Positions 40,334-52,253 of a stretch of DNA of 64,000 nt are shown here, piece by piece; the first letter of the stretch is position 1; every line of letters begins with the position of its first letter. Location: assembly GCA_021234595.1 (NCBI GenBank), contig CM037855.1, forward strand, positions 66,516,151 to 66,580,150, in the 5' to 3' direction. The notes under the pieces are model-generated. The model was not told the origin of the DNA. It ran no database searches and saw only the letters and a list, made by a program, of their open reading frames with translations. The position numbers were made by a program, and so were the translations under genes. Source of the DNA: Delia radicum. Taxonomy: Eukaryota; Arthropoda; Insecta; Diptera; Anthomyiidae.

Positions 40334-41800
40334 ATGTCTACGGCTCCTAAAAAGGCTAAGCTTGAAAATAAAATTCATGGTTCTTTTTGTTTTAATCACT
40401 TTAACAACAAGAAACACACATCATCATATATGCGAAATATTTCCGACGGCTTATTAAAAAAATTCCAAAACTGTTGCTAATTTGTGGATCATGCAGGAAA
40501 GAGCTCGAAAATTCAAAGAATGAGTCAAAACCAATATCATAATGATGCAGTAGAAGTTCTTGAACAAATAAAAGAGAAATACAAAACGTCACAGAGTAGA
40601 GGTGAAAAAATTCAACTTCTCATGCTTGCTCCATCGACATGAAGTTGTGCAAAAATGATGACTGAGTTTTGAACGTCTCAACGAAAAGCAAGAATTGCTA
40701 AAAATTTGGTTGCTGAGCATGGGATTCTCACACCCCAAACAAAAAGAAGGAAACACTTTAGAGTGCGAAACTGAAGCTCTAGTAACTCAGTTTTATCAGC
40801 GAGATGATATGAGTCGCCTGATGCCAGGGCTGAAAGCCTGGGTGTCTGTACGAATCGATGGCAAGAAAGTTCAAATGCAGAAGAGAATGGTTCTCTGCAA
40901 CCTGAAAGAGTTATTCGCAACATTTCAATCTGAACTTCAAACTGAAAGATGCACATTGAAAACAATCATTTTAAATGTGGATGATTTTGTGGAAGAAATG
41001 TGTACAGGTTTGCTAAATTAGAGAATCCCTGAATTTTTAGTCAAAGAGCATTCTTTAAGGATTTAAAGATACATTTGAAGTCTGGTGAATTCGTTATTTC
41101 ATATGATTTCGCAGAGAACTATAAATATGTTCTTCAGGATGCCATACAAGCATTCCACTTCAATAACGACCAATCAACTATATTCGCAGTTGTTATTTAC
41201 TACATGAAAGAGAAAAAACTTTAACACAAAAGTATGGCAATCATATCAGACGATTTAAAACATGATACCGTTGTAGTTTATGAGTACCAGAAGATAATAC
41301 TAAATTATCTAAAATCTAAATTTACAGTAGAGAAGGTATACTACGTTTCGGACGGAGCTCGTCAACATTTTAAAAACAAAAGTAGCTTCACAAATCTTAT
41401 AGCTCATGAAAAAGATTTTGGAATGCCGTCTGAGTGGCACTTTCATCCTACTGCTCATGGTAAAGGAGCATGTGATGGTATTAGAGCAAACCTCAAAAGA
41501 AATGCACCGAAGTATAGCCTCCAGCGCTCTCATCAAAATCGCATCTTAGATGCGATTGGTTTATTCCTTTGGGCAAAGATCAAAGATTGGGATTGAAAAC
41601 ACTCAAGAGCAGATTCGATTCTGCGGTAACAATCGATGGTACCGCTCAATACCATGCTTTTATACCGCTTGTCGATGGAAGACTCAAGTTGAAAAAGTTT
41701 TCAATGCGAGTTCTTTAAAAAGCCAAAAAAAGAAACCAGCAGCGAAATCAACAGCTGCACCTAGTAACGCCAAGAAAGGCGTTTTTATACTACAATAAAT
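40334..41800 (+). pseudogene. Relic of an unfamiliar transposon-like gene
   Basis: The ATG at 40334 opens MSTAPKKAKLENKIHGSF. Later broken frames give ERVIRNISI-like segments and, from about 41043, a clearly conserved-looking protein: FFKDLKIHLKSGEFVISYDF, AIISDDLKHDTVVVYEYQ, VYYVSDGARQHFKNKSSF, MPSEWHFHPTAHGKGACDG. It ends in a Lys-rich tail near 41780. The D-G-A-x-Q-H-F and H-F-H-x-T-A-H-G-K-G motifs recur, as I remember, in many uncharacterised invertebrate proteins that behave like mobile genes, but I cannot name the family. At least five stops or frameshifts make this copy dead. Confidence 0.55.
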
Positions 41801-41880
41801 TAAGTATAAAAATAGTTATAATATAAATAGATCTAATGTGATTAAGATTAAATTTAAATTTATATATGTGTATATATATT

Positions 41881-42526
41881 AGGGCGGGTCGATTTAAAAA
41901 TCGCTCAACGTACAAGGAAAATTTTATTCTAGGAATCAAAATAAGAAACTGCCGAAGGAACCATACCGCTAAAACGAATTTTGATGTCCCAACTTTTGAC
42001 CCGTAGGGTCAAATTTTGAAAAATCCCTCTTTGACACGTCATTTTCAAAAAATCACATTTCAAAAAATCACCATTTTTAGCACATTACATGAAAAAATCA
42101 GCGAAATGGCTGTTTTTTTTTTTGAGGCTATTTTTCTCTTTAGAAATTTATTTAGTCAGAACATAAGTAAATGAAAAAATTAATTTAACTTAGTAATAGA
42201 AAAAAAATGAACGTTGTTTTTACAACCATTTTTGCGACCATTTTAACAATTAAGGTATCACTCTGATGCACCGTAACCCTTTTAAAAAATTAAGGTATCA
42301 CTGTGACACAATTGCAGGTAGTAAAATTGGACTCGATTGGGGCACTCTAAATGTGTCAAAGTGGAATTTCTCAAAATTTGACCCTACGGGTCAAAAGTCG
42401 GGACATCAGAATTCTTTTTAGAGGTATGGTTCCTTCGCCAAAGTTTCTTATTTTGATCCCTAGAATACGATTTTCCTTGAACGTTGAGCGATTTTTTTTT
42501 TCCTCCATACAAATCGACCCGGCCTA
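41881..42526. mobile_element. MITE with about 120-bp inverted ends
   Basis: The left arm starts AGGGCGGGTCGATTT and contains ATCGCTCAACGTACAAGGAA and AGGAACCATACC. The right arm mirrors it and ends AAATCGACCCGGCCT, with TA on each side. The interior has two copies of AAATTAAGGTATCACT. A second, truncated member lies at 52358-52700. Confidence 0.78.
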
Positions 42527-42544
42527 ATATGTATATATTCGAGT

Positions 42545-45358
42545 GTTTTTTTGGTTTTTGATTATGGGATATCATAACTTTTTAGAAGGTTTTTGCGCCA
42601 ATAAAAATAATGGCGTTTTTATTTTTGAAAAATTCCAACTCCTTCAATTCCCTCTAGGCGGCTAAAATCGCGAATTTTGGGTACCTTACTTTGTGAACAA
42701 AAACCGCTAAATATATTTAAAATCTGACTTCACGAATCGATTCTACATGAAAAATTAGGCATATAAGCCCTTTTATAATGTACGGGATAGCCATTAGGGT
42801 GGTCGGAAAAAAAATCGATTTTTTTTTATTCTATCATTTTAATTATTTTTTCGTATACACAAACACAATTAAAGAGGATTCTTACTTGAGAAAAATGGTA
42901 TACTATACTACCCGTTAAAAAGTTATTATTCCTTAAACTTTTATTTTTACATATTTTTTCTTTTGTTTTAAAATTTTTACTACCATGTTTTTTTTTTGTA
43001 CAATGATAAAAGAACAGCAGACTAAAAAACATCAGCCTTAAGGCAGAATTAGTTTGCACGTTCTGTTCTGTTACGAATCAGCTGTTTTGTTTCTGTTCAA
43101 TTGAAAGTCTGTATGTGTGGTTAGTTTTCACTTTTCCGTTCAGTTCTGTTGCGGACAAATCTATTGAAAATAGAATTCAACGTTAAGTGACAGCCTAAAG
43201 TGCGTATGTATTGGTTTGTTATGAAATCTTTTTCTCAATATTTGAATCAGGGATGATAAAGTTGGTACTATAGTACTTTTTATGGTACTATTTGAACCTC
43301 AGATGTACCATGATACTCCTATGACTCATTTAGTACGATTTACAAATGTTTCTATGTATGAATTTCTTGATCCCATTAAAATTCAATAATTATTAATTCG
43401 ATTTGCAGTCCCATATGAACAATGAATTAATTCGGAACCTAACGCTGTGAATTCAATCACATGATTTCACTGAGTGCGACTGATTACAGATGATTATATT
43501 AGAGTTTTATTAATCGATTAAACCAATTATTGAATTCAATCACTAAGGGTTTTAATTATTATTAACTAATTTTGATTTTCAAAAAAGTAAATAATAAAAA
43601 TCTTATAAAAATGTGAAATCGAATTTGTTTGCTCAAGGATTGAATTCGCAAAAAACTGTGAGAAATGTAATTCAATATAGCAAGATATTAATAGCACATT
43701 CAAAAAATATTAAAAATTTGCTGAATTTAAGAAAAATTCTCAAAATTTTAAAAACTTTTTATATCAATATCGGCTAATTTTCTTAGTACGAACTGCTCAT
43801 TTTTACATAGCTTTATGTACATTTTTCCGAAAAGTTTGGTATTGAAAATGAGCAAAATCGGTCCAGCGGTTCAAAAGTAATGAGTGACAATGTGAAAGTA
43901 CCTCTAAATTTTCCATACAAATTGGTGTATAATGCACTGTATATTATTAGAATTCATTGTAGTGTCTGGTGTATAAAATAGAACGTCATATTTTTCCACC
44001 AGACGCTAAGAGGTGTATAATATTTAAAATTCACCGCAAATTCTTTTTTCTCTACAAAAACTTTTTTTTCACCTCAAAAATGTTTTTCACGATACAATTT
44101 ATTTTTTTACAACTAAAAAAGTTTTTCACCTCAAAATTTTGTTTTCACCTCTTAACATATTTTTTTTAATATATTTTTGTTGTTTCATTTGTAATTGTTC
44201 ATTTTGGAGGGTACAAAGATTTGTTTGTTAATTTATATTTAAATTTTTTTTTATACTTTTAATGCCGAAAAAGTACTATTTTATATGCAGGTTGGTACTA
44301 TTTTAAATTCGCATTTATCATCCCTGATTTGAATGTTTTTGGTTTGAGTTTCGTTTACTTTTTAAAACAGCTGATTCCTCTCACAGAAAAAGTAATTACA
44401 AAATATTACCTACAGAACAGAACGACACAGAACGGCAACAGAAAGTAATAACTAATGAGGCCTTTAAATTTCAATCATTTTGTTATTCTTATATTATTTC
44501 AATTTTTATTGAATTATTTTTGGAGTTTTAACTATTCGTAATTTTAACATTATTTTGTGAAATGTGTGATCTTAAAAAAATAACTGAAAAAAGAATTAGA
44601 CGGATTCCAGGCATTATATGTTATTTTAATAAAATTATATAACTAGTTACATTTTTCCCTAAGATATTCGGTCGTGTACCTCCAGAAATATTCAATCAAC
44701 AATCATTTACACCGAAGAACTTGTTGGTAATATTTCGCGGTTAAACACTTCTGGCGTAGTAAAATATAGAGATAATTTGAATTGTTTAGCTCTATCAGCA
44801 GTTTGAAAAAAGGGTAATTAATTAAATTACTATTTATTGTTTCTAATAATCAATTTCATTGTTTTGTTAATAAAAAATGTTTACTTTGTTTTTAATAAAT
44901 AAAATTTACTTTGCAATAAAAATTACTAAACAAAAAAATGTTGTTGTTACTTGCATAAAAATGTAAGGCTTAATAACTTTTTAACTGGTAGTAATAAAAA
45001 TAAGTATAGTATAGCATTTTTCTCAGGAAAGAATCCTCGTAAATTGTGTATATTAACGAAAAAAAAAAAAAAAAATTAAGAATAAAAAAATCGATTTTTT
45101 CCGACCACTCTAATGGCTATCCGGTGCATTGTAAAAGCGTAAAAAACTGCTTATAAGCCTAATTTTTCATGTAGAATCGATTCGTGAAATCAGATTTTAA
45201 ATATATTTTGCGGTTTTTGTTCTGCAAAAGATGGTACAAAAAATTCGCCGCCGAGAGGGAATTGAAGGAGTTGGAATTTTTCAAAAATAAAAACGCCATT
45301 ATTTTTATTTGCGCAAAAACCTTCTAAAAAGTAATGATATCCCAAAATCAAAAAACAT
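42545..45358. mobile_element. Large fold-back element with about 430-bp arms
   Basis: The left arm (42545 to about 42975) is mirrored by the right arm (about 44930-45358). Landmarks are GGTTTTTGCGCCAATAAAAA, GAATCGATTCTACATGAAAA, ATAGCCATTAGGGTGGTCGG and TTTTTTCGTATACACAA in order on the left, and their reverse complements in reverse order on the right. Inner mirrored blocks (GAATCAGCTG, GTTCTGT) extend the similarity. No ORF of note lies inside. A hAT MITE is inserted in the middle. Confidence 0.8.
43248..44326. mobile_element. hAT MITE with perfect 8-bp target duplication
   Basis: The ends are CAGGGATGATAAA and TTTATCATCCCTG, with further mirrored GGTACTAT blocks inside. The flanks ATTTGAAT (43240-43247 and 44327-44334) are identical, as expected for hAT transposition. 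The 1,079-bp interior has no transposase. Confidence 0.88.
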
Positions 45359-45388
45359 AACATAAACATATATGTGCATATATATATA

Positions 45389-46143
45389 TGTATGCGTAGC
45401 GCATACTTTAGGGACATGGCCAAAATTGTACCCGAAATATGCGGTGTATCGAAAAAATTGTCCTCATCTTAAACGCTAGATGTATGAATATATATATATA
45501 TATATATATGTATGCACAGCGCATAGTCTAGAGACATTTATTCGTTCCCCCCGCATAGTTGAGGGACATTTGCTTACTTTGGGGACTGTCCCCAAAGTTT
45601 TCGCGCCTTTTCATACATCTAGCGTATTAGATGAGGACAATTTTGTCTATACACCGCATATTTCGGCGACAATTTTGGGCGTGTCCCTAAAGTATGCGCT
45701 GTGCATACATATATATATATATATATATATGTATGCACAGCGCATACTCTAGAGACATTAATTCATTCCCCCGCATAGTTTAGGGACATTTGCTTACTTT
45801 GGGGACTGTCCCCAAAGTTTTCGCGCCTTTTCATACATCTAGCGTATTAGATGAGGACAATTTTTTCCATACACCGCATATTCCGGCGACAATTTTGGGC
45901 GTGTCCCTAAAGTATGCGCTGTGCATACATATATATATATATATATATATGTATGCACAGCGCATACTCTAGAGACATTAATTCATTCCCCCGCATAGTT
46001 TAGGGACATTTGCTTACTTTGGGGACTGTCCCCAAAGTTTTCGCGCCTTTTCATACATCTAGCGTATTAGATGAGGACAATTTTTTCCATACACCGCATA
46101 TTCCGGCGACAATTTTGGGCGTGTCCCTAAACTATGCGCTGTG

Positions 46144-46222
<79 letters not shown>

Positions 46223-46334
46223 TATGAAAAGGCGCGAAAACTTTGGGGACAGTCCCCAAAGTAAGCAAATGTCCCTAAACTATGCGGGGGAACGAATAAA
46301 TGTCTCTAGAGTATGCGCTGTGCATACATATACA
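45389..46334. repeat. Array of about 200-bp palindromic-ended units in (TA)n
   Basis: Three full units lie at 45510-45708, 45731-45928 and 45951-46148 (period 220-221 bp). Each starts GTATGCACAGCGCATAC and ends GTATGCGCTGTGCATAC, inverted copies of each other, and is bounded by TATATA runs. Partial units in the opposite direction lie at 45389-45480 and 46219-46327. Every unit holds the perfect palindrome with arms ACTTTGGGGAC/GTCCCCAAAGT (45576-45598 in unit 1). The TA tract 46149-46219 is about 70 bp. Short open frames across the array are repeat artefacts. Confidence 0.85.
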
Positions 46335-47312
46335 TTAGACTGATTTTTTTATTTTTTTTTCGAAATTTCAAAAAGGTCCGGGCAGAATATAATAAAACTG
46401 GGCCTAAAAATACGATTCTGAAGTTTTTGGACAAATCGGACCACGTCATCACGTGCCTCATCGAGGTCAAACTTTCGGAACCCTAGAACAATTCGGCAAA
46501 ATAAATTACATCTTTTAGACTTGTGATATGACTTTTCTTATTAATTTCCCTACGCTGAGTTCAAAAATGCTAAAATTTTTGAAATCGATAAATAAGTTTT
46601 TGAGATATCACGATTTCAATTTCGTTTAAAATCAGGAATTTTTTTTTTTATAATATGAGCGCCATCTTGTGTATCAATTTATTACTCTATAAAGTTATTA
46701 TAGACAACAGGCAAAAGTATAATTACAATTGAGTGTTGCCAGATAAGTTTTGATTCATGTCCTCAATTAGGAAACCGAAATTCCCGAAATTCCCCAAGAA
46801 AATTTCCAAATTCTTTTTTTTTTTTTGCCAATTTATTTTTCTAAATACGATTACGATTAACAATTTTTTAAAACAAAACTTCCGAAAAAAATACTTTTGA
46901 GATATTTTGTAAAAGATATACCTTGTGAAACAACTTCTTTGGCTTAAATTTAAAAACAAAAAAACCTTTAAAGTATCTCAGACTTTTGTAAGTTTTTTTT
47001 TACAAAATATTTTTTAGTTCAAAAGGAAAAAAAAAAACTTTAAATTAAACTGTAGTATTGAAAACCTTTTTTGTGATATCAATTAATTTTGTCAAATTAT
47101 TTGCTGGGTGCCTCTAGAAAGTACTTACCAAGTATGAGCTCTTAATATTAATGGGAAAATTATGCTCATCATAGTTTTCCATTTTCAATTTAGTCTCATA
47201 TAAAAATGGTCATATCTCATCACCAACTAGTTTTCGTATGTCAAATTCAAAAAAAAAAATATTTGATTTTTTTTAGCCACCCTAGTGTATGTTTATAATA
47301 TTTAATTCAAGT

Positions 47313-50300
47313 CTACTCAAACTCTTTACGTAAATATTTTAAATTAGCACTTGCAGAATATTGTTGTCTATAGCTTTGTACGACCTATACAAAAAGAAAA
47401 AAAAACATAAAAATGTTGTTAAAACATGCAAAATTAGTGATAATTACTTTCATCAAATCTTGCTTTTGCGCCTCATCTTTCGTTATTTTTCCGTGGTACT
47501 CTTGAATTAATTTAATTCCTCGTTCCGCGCTGTCATTAACAACATGAATATTTTGCACAATATTTTTTCCTCTTTGAAATTCCTCTAAATCATTCCAACA
47601 CTGTGGGTGTGAATTAAGGAAAGTTGTGGATATTCCAAATCTCTTAAATACTTTGCTTGTATTTTTTGAAAACAGTTCCTGTAATACAATAGAATAGTCT
47701 CTCGAAATGAAGATCGCTAGATTTTCATTCTTCAATGCAAGCTTTTTAGGAATAACTTCATCTTCATCTTCAGAATCCAACGTGTAACTAGACATTTTTG
47801 CCACCAACTTCCACTTAGTTTCATTATCTATTCTTTCGTCGAATAAGCAAAGTCCAACACTCTCTTCACTTAAATAGTAGAGATGATTTAACATTTTTGA
47901 AATACCCTTTTCAGCAATATTTTTATTTACTCCTTTATATTCTTCCATTTTTCTTAAAAATTGCAAATCATTGAAAGCTGCCTTATCTGCTTTGTCGGAA
48001 TCAAACCAGAATTTCGCATAGATACTTACAATAAAGCCAGAAACTTCTACAAGACCGTTTATTTCGGTATCAGAAACTTCTGGAAATTGATCCCGAAACA
48101 TTACAATTTTTAAACAATAAATTGCCTTTGCCATCCATCTAGCATAGTGCAGAGCCCCGGGTTTTTTAAATTTGATACCGCGAGGAGGACTTCCACCAAG
48201 ATATATAATTACAAGCTCTAAAAATTCTCTGTAGTCATTTCTAGGAAATGACTCTTTGATTTTATTGCATGCGAAGCTTAAAATTTCTTCTACGTCATCG
48301 CCTAAAATTTCATTAACTCTAGGTAGAGTTATTCCGGGCAAAAAATCATCCTGATTAATTTGGGGCCAATTTTTTTTGAATTTTTTAAAAACCACAATCT
48401 CCGGGCCGGTGGATGCTCCAATGTTAGCCTCTGTAAACACTGCAGCCAAAATAATTTCATAGATATGGTGCCTGCAACCAAAAAATAGTATATCTTTTCC
48501 AATTTCCTTCTCCAAAAGCGTACATGCACCTTTAAACCGGCCAGTGTTCGATGAAGTTGTGTCAAATACAAAGGCCTCCGTTTTTTTCAATATATCGCTT
48601 TCTTCCAAAGCGTCATAAACAGCAGAAGCAATATCCATTCCAGTCCCAGAAGGAATGTCAGGCATATTTATTATTTGCTCTAAGCCTGGAGCTGTGGCAA
48701 TAATAGCAAGTCGATCTTCTGTTTTTCCCGTAATTGTTGAAAGGAGCTTGGTATCCCAATGTATGTTTAAGGGCTGATCATTATCTGAAAACTTTTTCAT
48801 AATTTTATCACTTTGTGATTTTCTGAAAATGGCTCTTTGATGATTTATGGAACTACCGTTTGCATCCAAAAATGCCACAAATAAATGAACAACATCTCGT
48901 TGGCTTATTTTAAGCTTATCTAAAACAGCAGCCAGCCTTGGTGTTAAAATTTGTTTTTTTTTTTCTTTTCGGTGTTCTTGTGGAGTGTTTTCAAAGGGTT
49001 CATGCTCTACTGTAGCTTCTCCATTTTCAGAACTTGAGCAATCAGATACGTTAAAAGCTGAAAATGAGGAAAAATATTTTTCAAAATTACCACATAAAGA
49101 TAATATGGCATAATCCATATGAAATCAACGAAAAAAATAAGGCTTTCGGATTTCACCTCTTTAAATTTTACCAAACTTGAAAACAAAGAAGTACCTTGTA
49201 TTAGTATAATAATTCTCAATTTTTAGCCCTCGCGGTTCGCAAATTATTTTTGAGAAATTTTTCAAAATTTCTCAAAAGTAATTTTAGTATATTGCCTATA
49301 ACTTTTAAAATCCTTAAGCTATACAAATCCTTGATTTTCATGTTTTTCGGGTAATTTTTTAAAAAGGTACCAAAATCCAATATTTTTACCCGTTTTTACC
49401 TATTTTTATCCCCATTAATTTTAAATTTCCAAACTGTTTTATGTTAGTGTATGTTTGGGTGCTTGGAAGAATCTATAACCCAAATTTCGTGTGTCTATGT
49501 TCATTTGTTAAGAAAAGTGCCAAAAGTACCCGTTTTTACCCTTTTTTACCCCATAAATTTCCAAAAATCCCATCTTGTTGGATGCCCATCTTGGAAGGGA
49601 AACCTGTTGTCCAAATTTTAAGTTTCTACCTTTATTTGTTTAGAAACAAATGTGATTTTCAAAAAAGTACCAAAACCAATATTTATTTCCGGTTTTTTTC
49701 CCTTTTTTACCCCCTTAGAGTTTGAATTTCCGAAAAGTACATTACTGGTGCATGTTTGTAAGTTTTGAGAAAGGTATAGCCTAAATTTTTTGTATGTAGG
49801 TTCTTTGGTTTAGCAGATACAAAAGGTACCAATTTTACCGATTTTTCCCCTTTTTACCCTCTGAACATTCGAATTTCCAAAAAATTTATAGCCTATAGTT
49901 CCTTCTAGGTGATCCTTTATCTGTACCGAAAATTTCAATAAAATCGGTTCAGCCGTTTTGGTGTGATGGCGTAACAAACAAACAGACAGACAGACAATCA
50001 CTTTTATAATATTATAAGGATTACAATAAAAAGTTTACCTGTCGAAGTTGAGGAAGAATCCAAATTTATATTTTGTTGAGTCTCCATTTGTCCTCTTTCT
50101 TCTCCTGTTGTGTCTTTTTCTTGATTTGATTTTCTATTTACTCCCAACATACAGCCAACGCGTCCTTTTAATCTTTGGCTTGCCAAAAACTCTTTGTCCA
50201 CTTCGTTTTCAATAAGATTCATTGCATTGGCATGAGCAATATCAAATAAGTCATTCAAAGACTCCTTCCATTCATTTCTTTTATTTAAATAAAAATCGGT

Positions 50301-50579
50301 GTCTCGGGATTTGTTTTTAAGGAAATTCTTCCATTCGTTGTAAAGATTTATTATTTTTTTGGTGGCTTTTATTTCATTTTGAACGGGAATACAGGCCTTT
50401 TCCCAAAAAATTATGGATTCACGTACCACTAATTTTGCACTTTGGTGAACATTTAAATTTACATTTCTTATATTAAAAAATAAAACTTTTAAACACTCTC
50501 CCTTAGATGGAAGTTTACATCCAACTAATTGGACACTTGGGAAACCAACTAAATATACTTCTTCTCTTAACGAGGCCAT
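47313..50579 (-). CDS. Transposase, three exons, about 740 residues
   Basis: Exons (minus strand): 50579-50039, 49057-47448 and 47384-47313, with donors GTAAAC and GTAATT and acceptors TTTTCAG and TGTATAG. The joins keep frame and end at TAG 47313-47315. The start is ATG 50579 (MASLREEVYL); an in-frame ATG at 50630 is an alternative. No stop or frameshift is seen. Exon 2 has FVFDTTSSNTGRFKGAC (probable first catalytic Asp), FFGCRHHIYEIIL (a C-x-x-H motif as in hAT-like and several other DDE transposases), and NDSAERGIKLIQEYHGK near the end (probable catalytic Glu). I know similar uncharacterised proteins from invertebrates, but the superfamily is unsure; the 6-bp duplication would suit IS3EU-like elements. 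Intron 1 is 981 bp and repeat-filled. Confidence 0.8.
49058..50038 (-). repeat. Intron 1 of the transposase gene, with degenerate tandem repeat
   Basis: On the + strand four diverged blocks of about 140-160 bp start near 49365, 49525, 49668 and 49825. Each has a TACCAAAA-, ACCGTTTTTACCC- and AATTTCCAAA-like section. The last ends AAAATCGGTTCAGCCGTTTT, then CAAACAGACAGACAGACAAT and a TATAAGGATT terminus. That tail is common in insect short repeats, so a small repeat element probably founded this intron or inserted in it. Confidence 0.6.
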
Positions 50580-51182
50580 TATTTTATATTTAAAACAATA
50601 GAAAGCACTTTTCACTAGCAGCTTCGACAAGCGACTAAACTTTGTATGGACTAGTTACAAACAACTGTATTTGTTTTCATACAATTTATGTTATACATCT
50701 GGTACTCCTTGACATTTATAATTAAAATTCGTTAAATTTATTTAAATAAGAAAATTCAAACTTTTTGGGTTATATTCCGTTTGAGGTTGTTGTCTACGAT
50801 AGAATATTTTTTGCCAACAAAAAAACTAGATGTCGCACATGTATAAAACAAGAAATTCGAAATTTTCAGCAAATTTCAAATCGTGATATCTCAAAAACTA
50901 ATTCAGCGATTTCAAAAATTTTAGCATTTTTGAACTCAGCGTAGGGAAATTAATAAGAAAAGTCATATCACAAGTATAAAAGATGTAATTTATTTTGCCG
51001 AATTGTTCTAGGGTTCCGAAACTTTGACCTCGATGAGGCACGTGATGACGTTATCCGATTTGTCCAAAAACTTCAGAATCGTAATTTTAGACCCAGTTTT
51101 ATTATATTCTGCCCGGACCTTTTTGAAATTACGAAAAAAAACTTTTTTCATACAAACAAAAAATCACTCTAATATACATATA

Positions 51183-51711
51183 TGTATGCACAGCGCATAT
51201 AGCGTATAAGACGAGGACAATTGGTTCGATACATCGCATACTTAGGGGACAATTTTGGGTGTATATACAGATGTCCCTATAGTATGCGCTGTGCATACAT
51301 ATATATATATGTTGGGACATTTATTCGTTCCCCCGCATTAGTTTACGGACATTTGCTTACTTTGGGGACTGTTCGCAAAGTTTTCATACATTTTCATACA
51401 TCTAGCGTATAAGATGAGGACAATTGGTTCGATACACCGCATACTTAGGGGACAATTTTGGGTGTGTTCCTAAAGTATGCGCTGTGCATACATAAATATA
51501 TGTATGCACAGTGCATACTCTAGAGACATTTATCGTTCTCCCGCATAGTTTAGGGACATTTGCTTACTTTGGGGACTGTCCCCAAAGTTTTCGCGCCTTT
51601 TCATACATCTAGCGTGTAAGATGAGGACAATTGATTCTATACACCGCATATTTCAGGGACAATTTTGGGCGTGTCCCTAAAGTATGCGCTGTGCATATAT
51701 ATATATATATA
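51183..51711. repeat. Palindromic-ended units, right of the transposon
   Basis: Units continue after the 4.8-kb insertion: an abbreviated unit 51183-51299, a longer one about 51315-51492 lacking its left end, and a full unit about 51501-51697 (GTATGCACAGTGCATAC to GTATGCGCTGTGCATA). They are bounded by short TA runs. They differ from the left-hand units by several substitutions, for example GATACACCGCATACTTAGGG instead of the ATTCCGGCGA form. Confidence 0.8.
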
Positions 51712-51713
51712 TA

Positions 51714-52252
51714 CAGTGCCGGACAAAAGTATTCACACAGCAGCAAACTTTATTTTAAATCTTTTATGTTTTTAAAATGAAAGCTTAGCCGTATAAGGTA
51801 TTTAACAAAATTGTTTATTAACTTATTAATAATTTAAATACAACAAAAAACTAACACTAAGCATGTTGTATTTAAAAAAATAAAAATTAATGCAAAGTAC
51901 GGTTTTAAGCGGACAAAAGTATTCACACAGTTACAATTTGGAGTTTTAAAAATACATAAATATAAACATATTTGTTTGATATGGCAATACTTTTGGTTAA
52001 GGAATGTGGAAAACAACCGTTACAAATATTTTATTTTGTTTTAAGTCCGCCTAAAATAATACTTTGAATTACATATTTAGTTTTTTCTTATAATATAACA
52101 TACTAAGAATAAGTTTTTTGTTGTATTTTAATAATTTATAAGTTAATAAACAATTTTGTTGAATACCATATCCGGCTAGTGGGTTTCATTTTAAAAATAT
52201 AAAAGAATAAAAATAAAGTTTGCTGCTGTGTGAATACTTTTGTCCGCCATTG
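51714..52252. mobile_element. Tc1-type MITE with long inverted ends
   Basis: The ends are CAGTGCCGGACAAAAGTATT and, reversed from the right, CAATGGCGGACAAAAGTATT, flanked by TA. Mirror similarity extends over about 170 bp per side (CACACAGCAGCAAACTTTAT, AACAAAATTGTTTATTAACT). A second CGGACAAAAGTATTCACACA at about 51911 suggests a partial end duplication. There is no transposase. Confidence 0.85.
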
Positions 52253-52253
52253 T

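Larger units (their letters stand above)
46335..51172 (-). mobile_element. Apparently intact 4.8-kb DNA transposon, unassigned superfamily
   Basis: The ends are TTAGACTGATTTTTT on the left and, reversed from the right, TTAGAGTGATTTTTT. Inverted repeats of about 290 bp follow (46335-46625 and 50880-51172; landmarks AAAGGTCCGGGCAG, GACTTGTGATATGAC, TTGAACTCAGCGTAGGG reversed). The flanks TATACA (46329-46334 and 51173-51178) are identical 6-mers, though they lie in TA-rich DNA. The element sits inside the palindromic-unit array and has split it. It encodes one three-exon gene on the minus strand. Confidence 0.88.

Noticed and set aside
45510..46148. Regularly spaced repeats that could be mistaken for a CRISPR array
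   Set aside because: The units are about 200 bp, nearly identical throughout and separated only by TA runs; the host is a eukaryote.
45480..46268. Open frames made of Tyr-Ile repeats across the TA array
   Set aside because: They are translations of (TA)n and repeat units, identical between units, with no sign of coding selection.
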